DNA of 64,000 bases from Paenibacillus sp. Lineage in GTDB: Bacteria > Bacillota > Bacilli > Paenibacillales > YIM-B00363. Below the pieces are notes generated by a model. That model had not been told where the DNA came from. It made no database searches and saw only the letters and a program-made list of their open reading frames with translations. Positions within the stretch are counted from its first letter, which is position 1; each line of letters opens with the position of its first letter. The DNA lies in NCBI RefSeq assembly GCF_035645195.1, contig NZ_DASQNA010000037.1:83755-147754 (forward strand), read 5' to 3'. Made by a program: the position numbers and the translations under genes. Positions 1-9,395 of the stretch are shown in pieces.

Positions 1-2615
1 AAATCCGCCCATTTCTGCGCGCACACCTCGAACTTCGCGTAATCCCAGCTCGTGTTCCAATGGGTCGGCCGCTCGATGCTGCCGAATTGGATGTCGTAAG
101 TCGCCTTGTTCGCGCGCACGTGAATCGGGAACGCCGCCTTCAGCAGCACCTGCTTTTCCTGCCAATCGACCTCCGTCCGGAAATCGATCCGCGGCGAATG
201 AGCGTATACCGTGACGCGCTGCGTAATCGTCGAGCGATGGAACCGCCAGACGAGACGCAGGACGCCGCGCAGCGGCCCCTCCTCTTCGACGGCGGCTTCG
301 ATCAGTTCGTCCGCCTCGGACAGCTTCTCCTGGTAATACAAGTCGATGTCCCAAGCGTCGAACTTCATCGGGCGATCCTCGAACGCCTGCAGCACGTTGC
401 CGCGTTTCCCCGGCTGCAGCGCTTCCCGTCCGTGCCGCTTGTCGTACAGCGAGACGATGTGCCCGCGCTCGTCGAATCGGATGCGGTACAACGCGGTTTC
501 GACGAGCTCGGGCGTAATCGTCATCGCGCCGGCCGGCGCCGCGGCCCGAGGAACGAACGCCAACGCTCTGTAGCCGAGCGACGGCACCTCGGGCGCCGCC
601 AGTAGCAGCCGCCGTTCTCCCCGCTCTTCGACCGTCTGGGCGAGCCCGGACTCCTCGAGCGCCAAGCCGTCCAGCTCGCTCCGCCAAGGCAGCTCGATCA
701 GCCCGCCGCGCGGCCGCGAGAGCGAGTTGAAGACGACGACGCCGGCCGCCGGTAACCGTACCCGGTCCGCGATCGAACGCAGCGCCGCGTCCAGCGCGCC
801 GCGGCCGATCCGCTCGATTTCGCGGAAATCCTCGCGCGCGTCGTCGTACACCTGCCGAATGGACGACCCCGGCAGAATGTCGTGAAATTGGTTCAGCAAG
901 AGCTTCTCCCAGCCTTCGTTCAGCTCGGCCTGCGGATAATTCGAAGCGCCCAGCAGCCAATCCGCGTACAGCGAAGCCCATTCCGCGTTATGAAACAGCG
1001 TTTCGGCCAGCCGGTTCGCCCGTTTGATGAACGCCTGCGACGTATACGTGCCGCGGTGGTATTCGAGGTACAGCTCGCCGTCCCAGACCGGCAGCTTCGC
1101 CGGATCGACCCGCGCGGCGAGCCGCTCCAAGTAAGGCTCCAGCTTGCCCAGCTCGAACCGCGGCAGGCCCGGCATGTTTTTCATCGCCCGCGCCGCTTCG
1201 AGCATCTCCTTCGTCGGTCCGCCTCCGCCGTCGCCCCAACCGAACGCCAGGATCAGCTCGTCGTTGATGTCCTTCTGCTTATACTGATCCCACGTGCCCT
1301 TCACTTGGTAAGGGTCTGCGATGCCGTTATACGTATACGGCTTGCTGCCGACCTCCGGCGTCGTGATGAAGTGGGTCAGGATTTCCGTGCCGTCGGCGCC
1401 GCGCCATAGGAACGTGTCGTACGGGAACCGGTTGTATTGGCTCCAGCTGATTTTGCTCGTCATGAAAAAGTCGATGCCGCTGCCCCGAATAATTTGCGGC
1501 AGCGCCCAGCTGTACCCGAAAACGTCCGGCAAAAACACGACGTTCGTCTTCCGCCCGAATTCCCGTTCGATGAACCGCTTGCCGAACAACACCTGCCGGA
1601 TGAGCGACTCCCCGTTCGGCACGTTCGTATCCGGTTCGACCCACATGCCCCCCGCGATCTCCCATTCGCCGGAGGCGATCTTCGCTTTCACCTCGCGGTA
1701 AATGTCCGGATAATCTTGCTTCAAAAATTTGTACAGCTGCGGCGACGTATGCAAAAACCGGTACTCGGGATACTGCCGCATGAGATGGAGGACGGTCGCA
1801 AACGTGCGGGACGCCTTCTCCCGCGAATGGGCGAGCCGCCACAGCCACGCCATGTCGATGTGCGAGTGGCCGAAGCCGATCACCTTCGGCTTGATCTCCT
1901 CAGCCGCTTCGAGCTCCGCGAACGAGGCGGACAGCGTCTCCCACGCTTCCCGAACCGAATCGTAATACGCCTCCGTGCCGAGCCGGATCCAATCGACGCG
2001 CAGCGCCGCTTCGTTCAGCAGCTTCAGCAGCTTCGTTCGCCGGAGATCGGTTTCCGGCAGCTCGACCGCGGCCTTCAACATCGTATCGCCTAAAAAGTAC
2101 AGCCGCTCCGCGCACTCGTCGACGACGACGAGCTGCGCCAGCTTGAACCGGCGGCGGTCCGGCACGCGCAGTACCCCGCTCCAAGCTTTCAGAGCGATAT
2201 GGAACGCGCCCGAGCGGACGACGTCCGGAGGCAGCCACGCTTCCTCGTGCCACACGTCGATCCCCTGCATCGCTTCGCCGTTCACGTACAAGAGCGCCTC
2301 CGCGGTCGAGCCGCCGCCGTCCCGCGGACCGACCAAAAACCGCAGCGCGAGCTTCTTTCCTTCCCGCCATTCCTCCGGAACGGTCACTTCGGTCCGAAAC
2401 CAAGCCGTCCGGTCGTAGCCGCCCCACTCGCCGCCGACCTCGAACGCCGCCCAATCGCCGTCGTCGAATTCCGGCGCGTGCGCGCCTTCGAGCCGCTGCA
2501 GCGCTTCGAAATCCCCTTCGAGATAGCGGAACGCGCGGATGTCCCGCTTCTCCCGATGCACGGTGCCGCGGATGTCGTCGAGATGTTTCCTAAGCTTCTC
2601 CTCCGTAAACCACAT
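1..2615 (-). CDS. GH38 alpha-mannosidase, Ams1/cytosolic type (3' end outside window)
   Basis: Retaining alpha-mannosidase of glycoside hydrolase family 38, removing terminal alpha-mannose from glycans, probably in the cytoplasm since no signal peptide is seen. The start is ATG at 2615 (MWFTEEKLRKH). About 230 residues of N-terminal beta-sandwich come before the catalytic domain, as in the long Ams1-like class. The zinc motif GHSHIDMAW and the nucleophile motif LPDVFGYSW are present. The frame stays open to base 1, so about 871 residues are visible and the C-terminus is missing. It lies 34 bases after the ROK kinase gene and is the last visible gene of the operon. It is clearly different from the shorter GH38 enzyme at 5062-7503, so the two may act on different linkages. 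Family assignment is firm; substrate is inferred. Confidence 0.93.
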   Translation of the reverse strand, partial: MWFTEEKLRKHLDDIRGTVHREKRDIRAFRYLEGDFEALQRLEGAHAPEFDDGDWAAFEVGGEWGGYDRTAWFRTEVTVPEEWREGKKLALRFLVGPRDGGGSTAEALLYVNGEAMQGIDVWHEEAWLPPDVVRSGAFHIALKAWSGVLRVPDRRRFKLAQLVVVDECAERLYFLGDTMLKAAVELPETDLRRTKLLKLLNEAALRVDWIRLGTEAYYDSVREAWETLSASFAELEAAEEIKPKVIGFGHSHIDMAWLWRLAHSREKASRTFATVLHLMRQYPEYRFLHTSPQLYKFLKQDYPDIYREVKAKIASGEWEIAGGMWVEPDTNVPNGESLIRQVLFGKRFIEREFGRKTNVVFLPDVFGYSWALPQIIRGSGIDFFMTSKISWSQYNRFPYDTFLWRGADGTEILTHFITTPEVGSKPYTYNGIADPYQVKGTWDQYKQKDINDELILAFGWGDGGGGPTKEMLEAARAMKNMPGLPRFELGKLEPYLERLAARVDPAKLPVWDGELYLEYHRGTYTSQAFIKRANRLAETLFHNAEWASLYADWLLGASNYPQAELNEGWEKLLLNQFHDILPGSSIRQVYDDAREDFREIERIGRGALDAALRSIADRVRLPAAGVVVFNSLSRPRGGLIELPWRSELDGLALEESGLAQTVEERGERRLLLAAPEVPSLGYRALAFVPRAAAPAGAMTITPELVETALYRIRFDERGHIVSLYDKRHGREALQPGKRGNVLQAFEDRPMKFDAWDIDLYYQEKLSEADELIEAAVEEEGPLRGVLRLVWRFHRSTITQRVTVYAHSPRIDFRTEVDWQEKQVLLKAAFPIHVRANKATYDIQFGSIERPTHWNTSWDYAKFEVCAQKWAD

Positions 2616-2649
2616 GATCGAGCCCCCTATTCCTTATCGGCGATGCGCT

Positions 2650-3627
2650 TCAGCGCGGCTGCAGCTCGTTCATCGCCACGGACAGCGCGGCCACATCCCC
2701 GACGGCTTCCCCGAGCGCCGCCGGCACGACGCGGCAGGACGCCGCGGAAATCGGAAGCGCTTCCTCCGCGAGCGTCGCCAACGCAACCGGCTCGAGCAGC
2801 TCCCGCTGCCGTCCGTAGATGCTGCCGATGACGATCGTGTCCGGGTTTAAGATATCGACGAGAACGGCGAGCCCTCTCCCCAGCTGCTTGCCGACGAGGC
2901 GGAAAATGTCCAGCGCGAGCGGATCGCCCGCCTGCGCCGCTTCGCCGACCAGCTTCGCGGTAACGGCCTCCAGCCGATCCGGCGTCGGGCAGAAGGCGGG
3001 CGGATCTCCGGCGGCCAGCCGCTCCGCGGCAAGCGATTTCGCCAATGCCGCGATGCCGCCGCCGCTGCAGAACCCTTCGAACGAGCCCGCTTTGCCGTAG
3101 CCGACCGGGCCGTCCTCGGCGAGTCGAACGTGGCCGACTTCGCCGGCCATATCGTTCGTCCCGACGTACAGCTTCCCGTCGAGAATGAGCCCGGCGCCCA
3201 TGCCGGTGCCGAACGTCAGGAACGCCATGTTGCGGCTGCCGCGGCCGGCCCCCCACCGCCACTCCGCGAGGGCGCAGGCGTTCGCGTCGTTCTGCAGCCC
3301 GACGGGCGCGCCGAACCGAGCGCGCAGCGGGCCGGCGACGTCGATCCGGTCCCAGTGCGGCAAATTCGGCGGCGATAGAATCAATCCCCTGCGGCTATCG
3401 AGCGGGCTGCCGCAGCTGACGCCGATCGCGTCCAGCCGGGCGACGCCGTGCTCCGCCATCAAGCCGTCCATCTGATGCAGGAACGATGCGACGGCGTCCG
3501 CCGGAGAAGCGGGCGTCGGATACGTTCGTTTGCCGACGACGCGCACGCCGCCCCCGCTCGCTTCTCCGAGGACGACGGCGCATTTCGTGCCTCCGATATC
3601 GACTCCGCCCAGCAGCTTCCCGTTCAT
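2650..3627 (-). CDS. ROK family sugar kinase
   Basis: 325-residue ROK (repressor, ORF, kinase) family protein with the phosphate-binding GGVDIGGTK motif at residues 6-14, a second phosphate motif TFGTGMGAG, and the sugar-binding segment QNDANACALAEW. It has no N-terminal helix-turn-helix, so it is a kinase rather than a repressor. The usual Cys-rich zinc motif after the GEVGH histidine is missing: the region reads GEVGHVRLAEDGPVGYGKAG, with no CxCGxxGC. Its ATG overlaps the stop of the SIS gene as ATGA, implying translational coupling. In this locus it probably phosphorylates the hexose released by the mannosidases (mannose, glucose or an N-acetyl hexosamine). The substrate cannot be read from the sequence. 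Confidence 0.88.
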   Translation of the reverse strand: MNGKLLGGVDIGGTKCAVVLGEASGGGVRVVGKRTYPTPASPADAVASFLHQMDGLMAEHGVARLDAIGVSCGSPLDSRRGLILSPPNLPHWDRIDVAGPLRARFGAPVGLQNDANACALAEWRWGAGRGSRNMAFLTFGTGMGAGLILDGKLYVGTNDMAGEVGHVRLAEDGPVGYGKAGSFEGFCSGGGIAALAKSLAAERLAAGDPPAFCPTPDRLEAVTAKLVGEAAQAGDPLALDIFRLVGKQLGRGLAVLVDILNPDTIVIGSIYGRQRELLEPVALATLAEEALPISAASCRVVPAALGEAVGDVAALSVAMNELQPR

Positions 3628-4256
3628 CCGAAAAACTCCTCCTCCAGCATCAGGCATAAAGCATGGTAGATCGGGAGATGCCGTTCCTGCACCTCCCGCG
3701 TGCGGTCCCGCGGCACGCGGATGACGACGTCGCATGCGGAGACGAACGCCCCGCCGGTCCGGCCCGCGAGCCCGATCGTCTTCAGCCCGAGCGCCCGGGC
3801 GGCATGCAGCGCGAGCAGCACGCTCCGGGAATGACCCGACGTGCTGATGCCGAGCAGGACGTCGCCGGGCTTGCCGTAGCCCAGCACCTGCTGCGCGAAC
3901 GTCAAATCGGCGGCGACGTCGTTGGCGAACGCCGTCGCGAGCGCCGTCTGGCCGACCAAGGACACGGCGGGCAGCGCCCCCTGCAGCCGATCGGCCAAAT
4001 ATGCGCCGTGCTCGGGCGACGCCGCCAGCAGTTTCCTTCGCACGTCCTCGGGCAGCGGACGCTTCGATTCGAAGCCCTTCATCAGCTCTCCGACGATATG
4101 CTCGCAATCCGCCGCGCTCCCTCCGTTGCCGCAGAGGAGCAGCTTCCCGCCGGCGCGGTAGCTGTCCTTCAACAGCTCCGCGGCGGCCTCGATGTCGCCG
4201 AGACAAACATCCAGCTCCGGATACGTCTCCACCAGCTTCGTCAGCAGCGGGTCCAT
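3624..4256 (-). CDS. SIS domain phosphosugar isomerase (GmhA-like)
   Basis: 210-residue single SIS-domain protein of the phosphoheptose isomerase/DiaA type. The phosphate-binding region LLLCGNGGSAADCEHIVGEL is at about residues 39-58, followed by the second loop LGISTSGHS. It would interconvert an aldose and a ketose phosphate. Next to a ROK kinase, a DeoR regulator and two alpha-mannosidases, a hexose-phosphate such as mannose 6-phosphate is a more likely substrate than a heptose, but this is inference. Its stop overlaps the ROK start (ATGA), and it follows the DeoR gene by 10 bases, so it sits within one operon. Confidence 0.85.
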   Translation of the reverse strand: MDPLLTKLVETYPELDVCLGDIEAAAELLKDSYRAGGKLLLCGNGGSAADCEHIVGELMKGFESKRPLPEDVRRKLLAASPEHGAYLADRLQGALPAVSLVGQTALATAFANDVAADLTFAQQVLGYGKPGDVLLGISTSGHSRSVLLALHAARALGLKTIGLAGRTGGAFVSACDVVIRVPRDRTREVQERHLPIYHALCLMLEEEFFG

Positions 4257-4266
4257 AGCGCCCTCC

Positions 4267-5049
4267 TCACTTCGCTTCGACCGGGCAGACGACGACCTCG
4301 ACGCCCATCTCCCGAATATGCTTGATCGTCTGGGCGTCGGTCAGGCTGCTCGTGATCAACATGTCGACGTCCCGAAAGCTGCTGAACGAGACGAGGCCTT
4401 GGCGCTGAAATTTGCTGTGGTCGGCCAGCACCACGACCTTCTGCCCGGCCGCGATCATCGCCCGCTTGATTTCCGCTTCGTAAATGTCCAAGCTGGTGAA
4501 TCCTTTGCGCTCCGACACGCCGGAGGCGCCCATGAACGCGTAATGCGCGTTATATTTATGCAGCTCCATCTCGGCCTGCGGGCCGACGAGGCTCTTCGAC
4601 TTGCGAATGAGTTTGCCGCCGAGAAGGAAAATTTGCGCCTCCTCGTTCTCGCTGCACTGCTCGGCGACGTTAATGCCGTTCGTGACGACGACGAGCCCCG
4701 GTTTGTCCTTTAAATAGCGGGCCATGCACCACGTCGTGGAGCCGGCGTCGATGATGACGATTTGATGGCCTTCCACCATTTCCGCCGCTTTTTTGCCGAT
4801 CGCGTCTTTCTCTTCGAAATGCTGGAGCGTCCGCTGCTGCACCGGCGGAATGACGACGTTCTCGAACTCCTCCAACAAGATGGCGCCGCCGTAATTTTTT
4901 TTGATCAACCCTTCCTGCTCGAGCTGATGCAAATCTCTCCGTATCGTTTCTTCCGAAACGTTGAATTCTTGGACCAAATCGGCGACCTTGACGCTGCGCT
5001 CTTGCAGCAGCCGCTCCTTGATCTTATTGCGACGCTGGATGACGATCAT
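4267..5049 (-). CDS. DeoR family transcriptional regulator
   Basis: Sugar-phosphate-responsive repressor of the DeoR/GlpR family, about 260 residues. An N-terminal winged helix (VKVADLVQEFNVSEETIRRD, near residues 20-39) is followed by a DeoRC effector domain with the typical DAGSTT and ANHSKF-like motifs (here IIDAGSTTWCM and LADHSKFQR). Two in-frame ATGs lie 6 bases apart. The AGGAGG box is only 2 bases from the upstream ATG (5055) but 8 from the second (5049), so 5049 is chosen. Being inside the operon it probably represses, it is the best candidate to act at the palindromic promoter at 10191-10220 or upstream. The inducer would be a phosphorylated sugar made by the ROK kinase. Confidence 0.9.
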   Translation of the reverse strand: MIVIQRRNKIKERLLQERSVKVADLVQEFNVSEETIRRDLHQLEQEGLIKKNYGGAILLEEFENVVIPPVQQRTLQHFEEKDAIGKKAAEMVEGHQIVIIDAGSTTWCMARYLKDKPGLVVVTNGINVAEQCSENEEAQIFLLGGKLIRKSKSLVGPQAEMELHKYNAHYAFMGASGVSERKGFTSLDIYEAEIKRAMIAAGQKVVVLADHSKFQRQGLVSFSSFRDVDMLITSSLTDAQTIKHIREMGVEVVVCPVEAK

Positions 5050-5061
5050 TCGCATACCCTC

Positions 5062-7503
5062 CTAAATTTCCAACGATGATTCCCACTCGATCAGATTCGT
5101 TTCGCGGACCGGCTCCTCCGGCCGCTTCGGGATGCGGAACGTTTTGATTTCGCAAGGCGCGAATTTCGCCTGGATTTCCCGATTCCATTTCGGCAGGCGG
5201 ATGACGGCGTCGGTCGCGGCTTTCGTCGTTTCGTAGCAGCGCAAAATCATATCGTCGTTGTCTTCGGCCTTCTTCAAGGCGCCGACGACGACGTTCGGCT
5301 TGTCGATCGACAGGAAGCTGTCCGACTGCGGCAGCTCGCCTTCATGATACGTCTCGATGATCGCGATCGGCCGCTGATTTAGTTCGGCCGCCCGCTGCAC
5401 CGTGCCGGCGTCCTCCCAATTGTTTTCGTGCGGCAGCAGCGTGTAATGGAACGTCTGAATGCCTTGGTCGATAAAGCTGTATTGTCCGTTCGGGTCGGGC
5501 ACGAGCGGATCGTGATGGGCGTAGATCGGGCTGCGCAGCACGGTCATCGCCATTTCTTTATTATGAATGCTGTAACTGTATTTCGCGTCGTTGATCAAGC
5601 TGACGCCGTATACCGTATCTTTGCCGCGCACGATACCCGAATAATCGATCCAGCTTTGGCCGGGCTCCTCCTCGCCGTTATGCTCGCGCTCGATGTATCC
5701 GTACGGAATTTCGTAGCTTTGCCGGGTGAAGATCAGGTTGACCGGGAACACGAGCTTCAGCATTTTGAACTTTTCCCGCCAATCGACGGTCACCTTCACG
5801 TCGATTCGGTCGAGCTCCCGGTACATGGCGAACTCCTGCACGAGCTTCGAATGGCCGTACTCGCTCGTCACCCGCACGACCGACTTCACCGGCCCGTGCT
5901 CGACGCGCTTCACCGACGTCGCGACGAACGCGCCCGCGACCCGGTTGAAATGGAACACGTTATGGCTCCACGTGTCGGAAGCATCCTCGATGACGACCGG
6001 CCTCGCGGCGGCTTCCTTGAACACCTCCGTCTGCACCCGCTTATCGAACAAACTGCTGATATACCCCGTCAACGGATCGAATTCGAGGCGGAACCGATCG
6101 TTCTCGAGCAGCGTATCGTGCGCGACGATCGGTTGGACGTCCGCCTTCGGCAGCGTCGATGCCGGGTACAATTTATAGACGCGGTATCCCATCGGCGGAA
6201 GATCGGCGATAAAGCTGAGCCGGTACCGGCCGTTCGCCGTCGCGAGCGATTGCACCGCTTGGTGCGGCACGACCTTCCCGTCGTTGTCCACGAGGACGGC
6301 CGTGTCCTTCAGCCCGCCGATTTCGATTTCGACGTTGACCTTGCTGTTCCACGAATGCGGGTTGAATACGACGATCGGTTTCATGCCCTCCTCTTGCTCG
6401 ATATGAATGTTCCACGAGAACGATTGGATCGCATAATTGAGCCCACGGTCCGCGATCGCCATCGCCTCTCCGTGCATATGGCGGGCGTCCTCGTACGCCG
6501 GCTCGATGCTCGTGCCCGCCAAAATGTCGTGAAACTGGTTGAAGAGCACGTTCTTCCAAGCTTGCGCATAGTTCGAAGGATACGGCTGTCCCGTCGTCCA
6601 TTCCGCCAGGATGGAAAACTTTTCCGCCGCGATGAGCCTATGCTCCGCCTCCCGGTTCCATTTCTTCACGCCCGAGTGCGCCGCGTAGCAGCCGCTCGCG
6701 TGATGCTGCAAATCGTCGTGCACGACGGGGAACGGAAGGTTTCTCGATTCTACCTGTTGGAAAAAGCGGGTCGGCGTGCTGAATTCGAGCGTCGGCGCCT
6801 CCGGATCCTCGTTCAGCCTGCGGATGCTCTCGATGTTTTCCTTCGTCGGGCCGCCGCCGTGATTGCCGACGCCGTAGAAACACATCAATTCGTCGAACGG
6901 CTCCTTCAATTCGGCCGCGCACCGGCGAACATGCTTATCCAGCTCTTTCCCCCAGGTGCAATATTCGAACATGATGCGGAACGTCAGCACGCGCGAGCCG
7001 TCGTCCGACTCCCAATAAAACAGACGGCCCGGCAGCCCCTTCTCGTTCGGCATCGGACGCATCATGACGTAGTAATCCATACCGCTTTTCTTCAAAATTT
7101 GCGGCAGCGAGCCGGCATGGCCGAAGCTGTCCACGTTGTAGCCGACCTTCGCGGTCACGCCGAATTTCTCTTTGAAATAACGCTGCCCGTACAGCCCCTG
7201 CCGCACGAACGATTCGCCGCCCGGGATGTTGCAATCCGGCTGAATCCACCAGCCTCCGACGATATGCCAGCGGCCTTCCCGCACGCGCTGCCGGATTTCC
7301 TCGAACATCTTCGGGTCGTTGTTCTCCACCCACTCGTACATCGCGGCCGAGCTGGACGTGAACAGGAAGTCCTCGGACTCCTTCATTCGGTCCAAGGCGG
7401 ATCGGAAGGTGGCTTTCGCCTCTTGGAAGCCTTCCTGCCACTGCCACAGCCATACCGGGTCCAAATGCGCGTTGCCGATCATGTGAAGCTTCTTACGTTT
7501 CAT
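5062..7503 (-). CDS. GH38 alpha-mannosidase, bacterial type
   Basis: 813-residue family 38 alpha-mannosidase. Zinc ligands His13 and Asp15 lie in GNAHLDPVWLW and the catalytic nucleophile is Asp125 in NVDSFGH. The conserved NHGGGPT motif, a middle three-helix domain and the C-terminal GH38 beta domains follow. The start is ATG at 7503 behind an AGGAGG box. An upstream in-frame ATG at 7554 would overlap the previous gene by 32 bases and lacks a good ribosome site. There is no signal peptide, so it acts in the cytoplasm on imported sugars. It is much shorter and only distantly like the GH38 enzyme at 1-2615. It is followed closely by the DeoR gene. Confidence 0.94.
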   Translation of the reverse strand: MKRKKLHMIGNAHLDPVWLWQWQEGFQEAKATFRSALDRMKESEDFLFTSSSAAMYEWVENNDPKMFEEIRQRVREGRWHIVGGWWIQPDCNIPGGESFVRQGLYGQRYFKEKFGVTAKVGYNVDSFGHAGSLPQILKKSGMDYYVMMRPMPNEKGLPGRLFYWESDDGSRVLTFRIMFEYCTWGKELDKHVRRCAAELKEPFDELMCFYGVGNHGGGPTKENIESIRRLNEDPEAPTLEFSTPTRFFQQVESRNLPFPVVHDDLQHHASGCYAAHSGVKKWNREAEHRLIAAEKFSILAEWTTGQPYPSNYAQAWKNVLFNQFHDILAGTSIEPAYEDARHMHGEAMAIADRGLNYAIQSFSWNIHIEQEEGMKPIVVFNPHSWNSKVNVEIEIGGLKDTAVLVDNDGKVVPHQAVQSLATANGRYRLSFIADLPPMGYRVYKLYPASTLPKADVQPIVAHDTLLENDRFRLEFDPLTGYISSLFDKRVQTEVFKEAAARPVVIEDASDTWSHNVFHFNRVAGAFVATSVKRVEHGPVKSVVRVTSEYGHSKLVQEFAMYRELDRIDVKVTVDWREKFKMLKLVFPVNLIFTRQSYEIPYGYIEREHNGEEEPGQSWIDYSGIVRGKDTVYGVSLINDAKYSYSIHNKEMAMTVLRSPIYAHHDPLVPDPNGQYSFIDQGIQTFHYTLLPHENNWEDAGTVQRAAELNQRPIAIIETYHEGELPQSDSFLSIDKPNVVVGALKKAEDNDDMILRCYETTKAATDAVIRLPKWNREIQAKFAPCEIKTFRIPKRPEEPVRETNLIEWESSLEI

Positions 7504-7522
7504 CGCGATTGCGCCTCCTGAT

Positions 7523-9346
7523 TTAGACGTGTCCGTCATTCCGAATGTCCGCATGCACGTTGACTAACGCTTCGGCCAATTGGCCAAGCCTCTTGCCGCC
7601 CACGGTGACGTCGGCGGCGATGCGCCGGCGGCGCGCCGTCAGCCCCTCCGGCGTCCGAAACGCGAACGCGAGCGCCGCCGTTTGGCGAGGCTCCAGCCGG
7701 ATGCGACGCGCGGGCGGCGCCGTCCAGCCCTCCGGCAGAACGAGCGTCACGGTCGCCTCCGCCGCCGTCGGGAACGGGTTCCGGACTTCCACCCGCGCTT
7801 CGGCGGCGTCCCCCGCGGCGAGGTCGAATTCGTACGGGCTGATGACGCAGCCGAAGCCGTCCGCGCCGAAATCCGCGTCCTCGAGCGGCAGCAGCTCGGC
7901 ATGCAGCCGCGCGAGCGCGGCCCCTCGTTCGTCCAAGGCGTCGTAATATCCCGGCTCCACCCACAGCGGCTCCCAATGCCCCGTCAAAATGACGTCGGGT
8001 CGAAGCCGCCGGTACAGCTCCGCGCTGCGGACGTAGTCATCTATTTGAAAGCCGTTCTGGTATACGTAGTTATATTGCAATCCGTCATTCCCTTGATATT
8101 GGTCGCCGGTTACGAGCACCCTCTTGCCGTCCGCCTCGAACGAAATCGCCGCGGCGTACCGCGTATGCCCCGGCAGCGCGTGCAGCTCGATTTCGTACTC
8201 CTCCCAGCGGAACGGCGCGTCGAGCGCGATTTTCCGATCGACGGGGATCGGGTCGTACCATAAGCACGGCAGATCGTACGCTTCGGGACGCTCCAGCACG
8301 TCCGCGAAATGCTCCGCCGCCCACACCTCCGCCCCTTCGGCTTGCCGCAGCGCATTGCAGCCGGCCACGTGGTCGTCATGGTAATGAGTGAGCAGTACCG
8401 CCTCGATCCGCGCGACGCCGAACTGCCGCTTCAGGCGAGGGATCGAATACAGCCACGGTCGGCGCGACGCGCGGTCCGTCGGCTCGACGATCCCCGTCGC
8501 GAAGTCGTACCCGAAATCGAGCAGCAGCGCTTTGCCGGATGCCGACAACAAGACGTAATAATTCGCGAAGGCCGCCCGGCTCCTCAGCAGATGCTCCGTC
8601 ACCCGTTCGTACGGACGATCGCGCAGCTCGAACAGCCTTGCGTTATGCCCGCGGTAACGAAGCAGCTGCCGCAGCCGCTCGACCAGCGGGTCGATCGCTT
8701 CCGCCGGCCGCTCCATCGGCTCGCCGTGGGACGGGAGCAGCGCGTCGGGGCGCCGCTCCTTCACATCCAGCAGCGAAGCGATGGAGGCCGGCACGCCCTC
8801 CGCCCCGTTATAGGTCCATTGCGTTGCCGCCATCGACCACACTTTCCCCGGTCCGTAGATCAAATCGCCGCAGAACGCGTACGTTCTCCCTTGCAGCTCC
8901 GTCATGAGCGTAATCGACCCTGTCGTATGGCCCGGCGTCGGCACGACGAGAAACCGAAGCGACCCGCAGGTCCACTCGGCGTAGTCGACGAGCGTGCCGG
9001 CGATGCGCACGGGCTCAAGCAGCGAGAAGCGGTCCTGCCGGACGAAATAATTGTTGCGCACGACCCGCCCCTGCCAATGCGCGTCGACGCGGGCGAACAG
9101 ATCCTGCTCCGCGTGCGGCACCCAAATCGGGATGCCGCGTTGTTCCGCCTTCGGCAGCCCTTGCCCTTGGTCGCGGTGATGGTGCGTCATCAGAATCGCC
9201 GCGACGCGCTCGACGCCGATCGACGGCAGTTCGTCCAATACGCCGCCGTCGCCGAAGTCGACGAGCACGGCGTCGGGACCGTCTTTCACGACGTAGACGT
9301 TGCAGGTATCCCGGTACATATACAAGTTCTCCGCAAGCTGCTTCAA
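7523..9346 (-). CDS. Tandem metallo-beta-lactamase-fold protein with C-terminal NEW3-like domain
   Basis: 607-residue protein that looks like two complete MBL-fold hydrolase modules in one chain. Module 1 (about 1-220) carries THHHRDQ at 54-60, PTPGHT with His140, CGD with Asp161 and His207. The last position of its HxHxDH motif is Gln instead of His. Module 2 (about 255-480) has an intact THYHDDH at 320-326, LPGHTR, TGDQ and LTGHWEP. Residues about 510-600 resemble the NEW3 beta domain found with glycosidases (ARVEVRNPFP, LPEGWTAPP). The MBL fold hydrolyses esters, thioesters or phosphodiesters through a dinuclear metal site; the substrate here is unknown. It lies between a racemase-like gene and a GH38 mannosidase in the same operon, so it may remove a non-sugar group from the imported glycan. 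Confidence 0.82.
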   Translation of the reverse strand: MKQLAENLYMYRDTCNVYVVKDGPDAVLVDFGDGGVLDELPSIGVERVAAILMTHHHRDQGQGLPKAEQRGIPIWVPHAEQDLFARVDAHWQGRVVRNNYFVRQDRFSLLEPVRIAGTLVDYAEWTCGSLRFLVVPTPGHTTGSITLMTELQGRTYAFCGDLIYGPGKVWSMAATQWTYNGAEGVPASIASLLDVKERRPDALLPSHGEPMERPAEAIDPLVERLRQLLRYRGHNARLFELRDRPYERVTEHLLRSRAAFANYYVLLSASGKALLLDFGYDFATGIVEPTDRASRRPWLYSIPRLKRQFGVARIEAVLLTHYHDDHVAGCNALRQAEGAEVWAAEHFADVLERPEAYDLPCLWYDPIPVDRKIALDAPFRWEEYEIELHALPGHTRYAAAISFEADGKRVLVTGDQYQGNDGLQYNYVYQNGFQIDDYVRSAELYRRLRPDVILTGHWEPLWVEPGYYDALDERGAALARLHAELLPLEDADFGADGFGCVISPYEFDLAAGDAAEARVEVRNPFPTAAEATVTLVLPEGWTAPPARRIRLEPRQTAALAFAFRTPEGLTARRRRIAADVTVGGKRLGQLAEALVNVHADIRNDGHV

Positions 9347-9395
9347 TCGCTTCTCCTCCTTAGCGAGCGATCCGCATCCGCCGCGCGCGCCTCGT

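Noticed and set aside
5428..7521. A 697-codon plus-strand frame opposite the GH38 mannosidase.
   Set aside because: Arg/His/Asp-rich low-information translation antisense to a gene with intact GH38 motifs.
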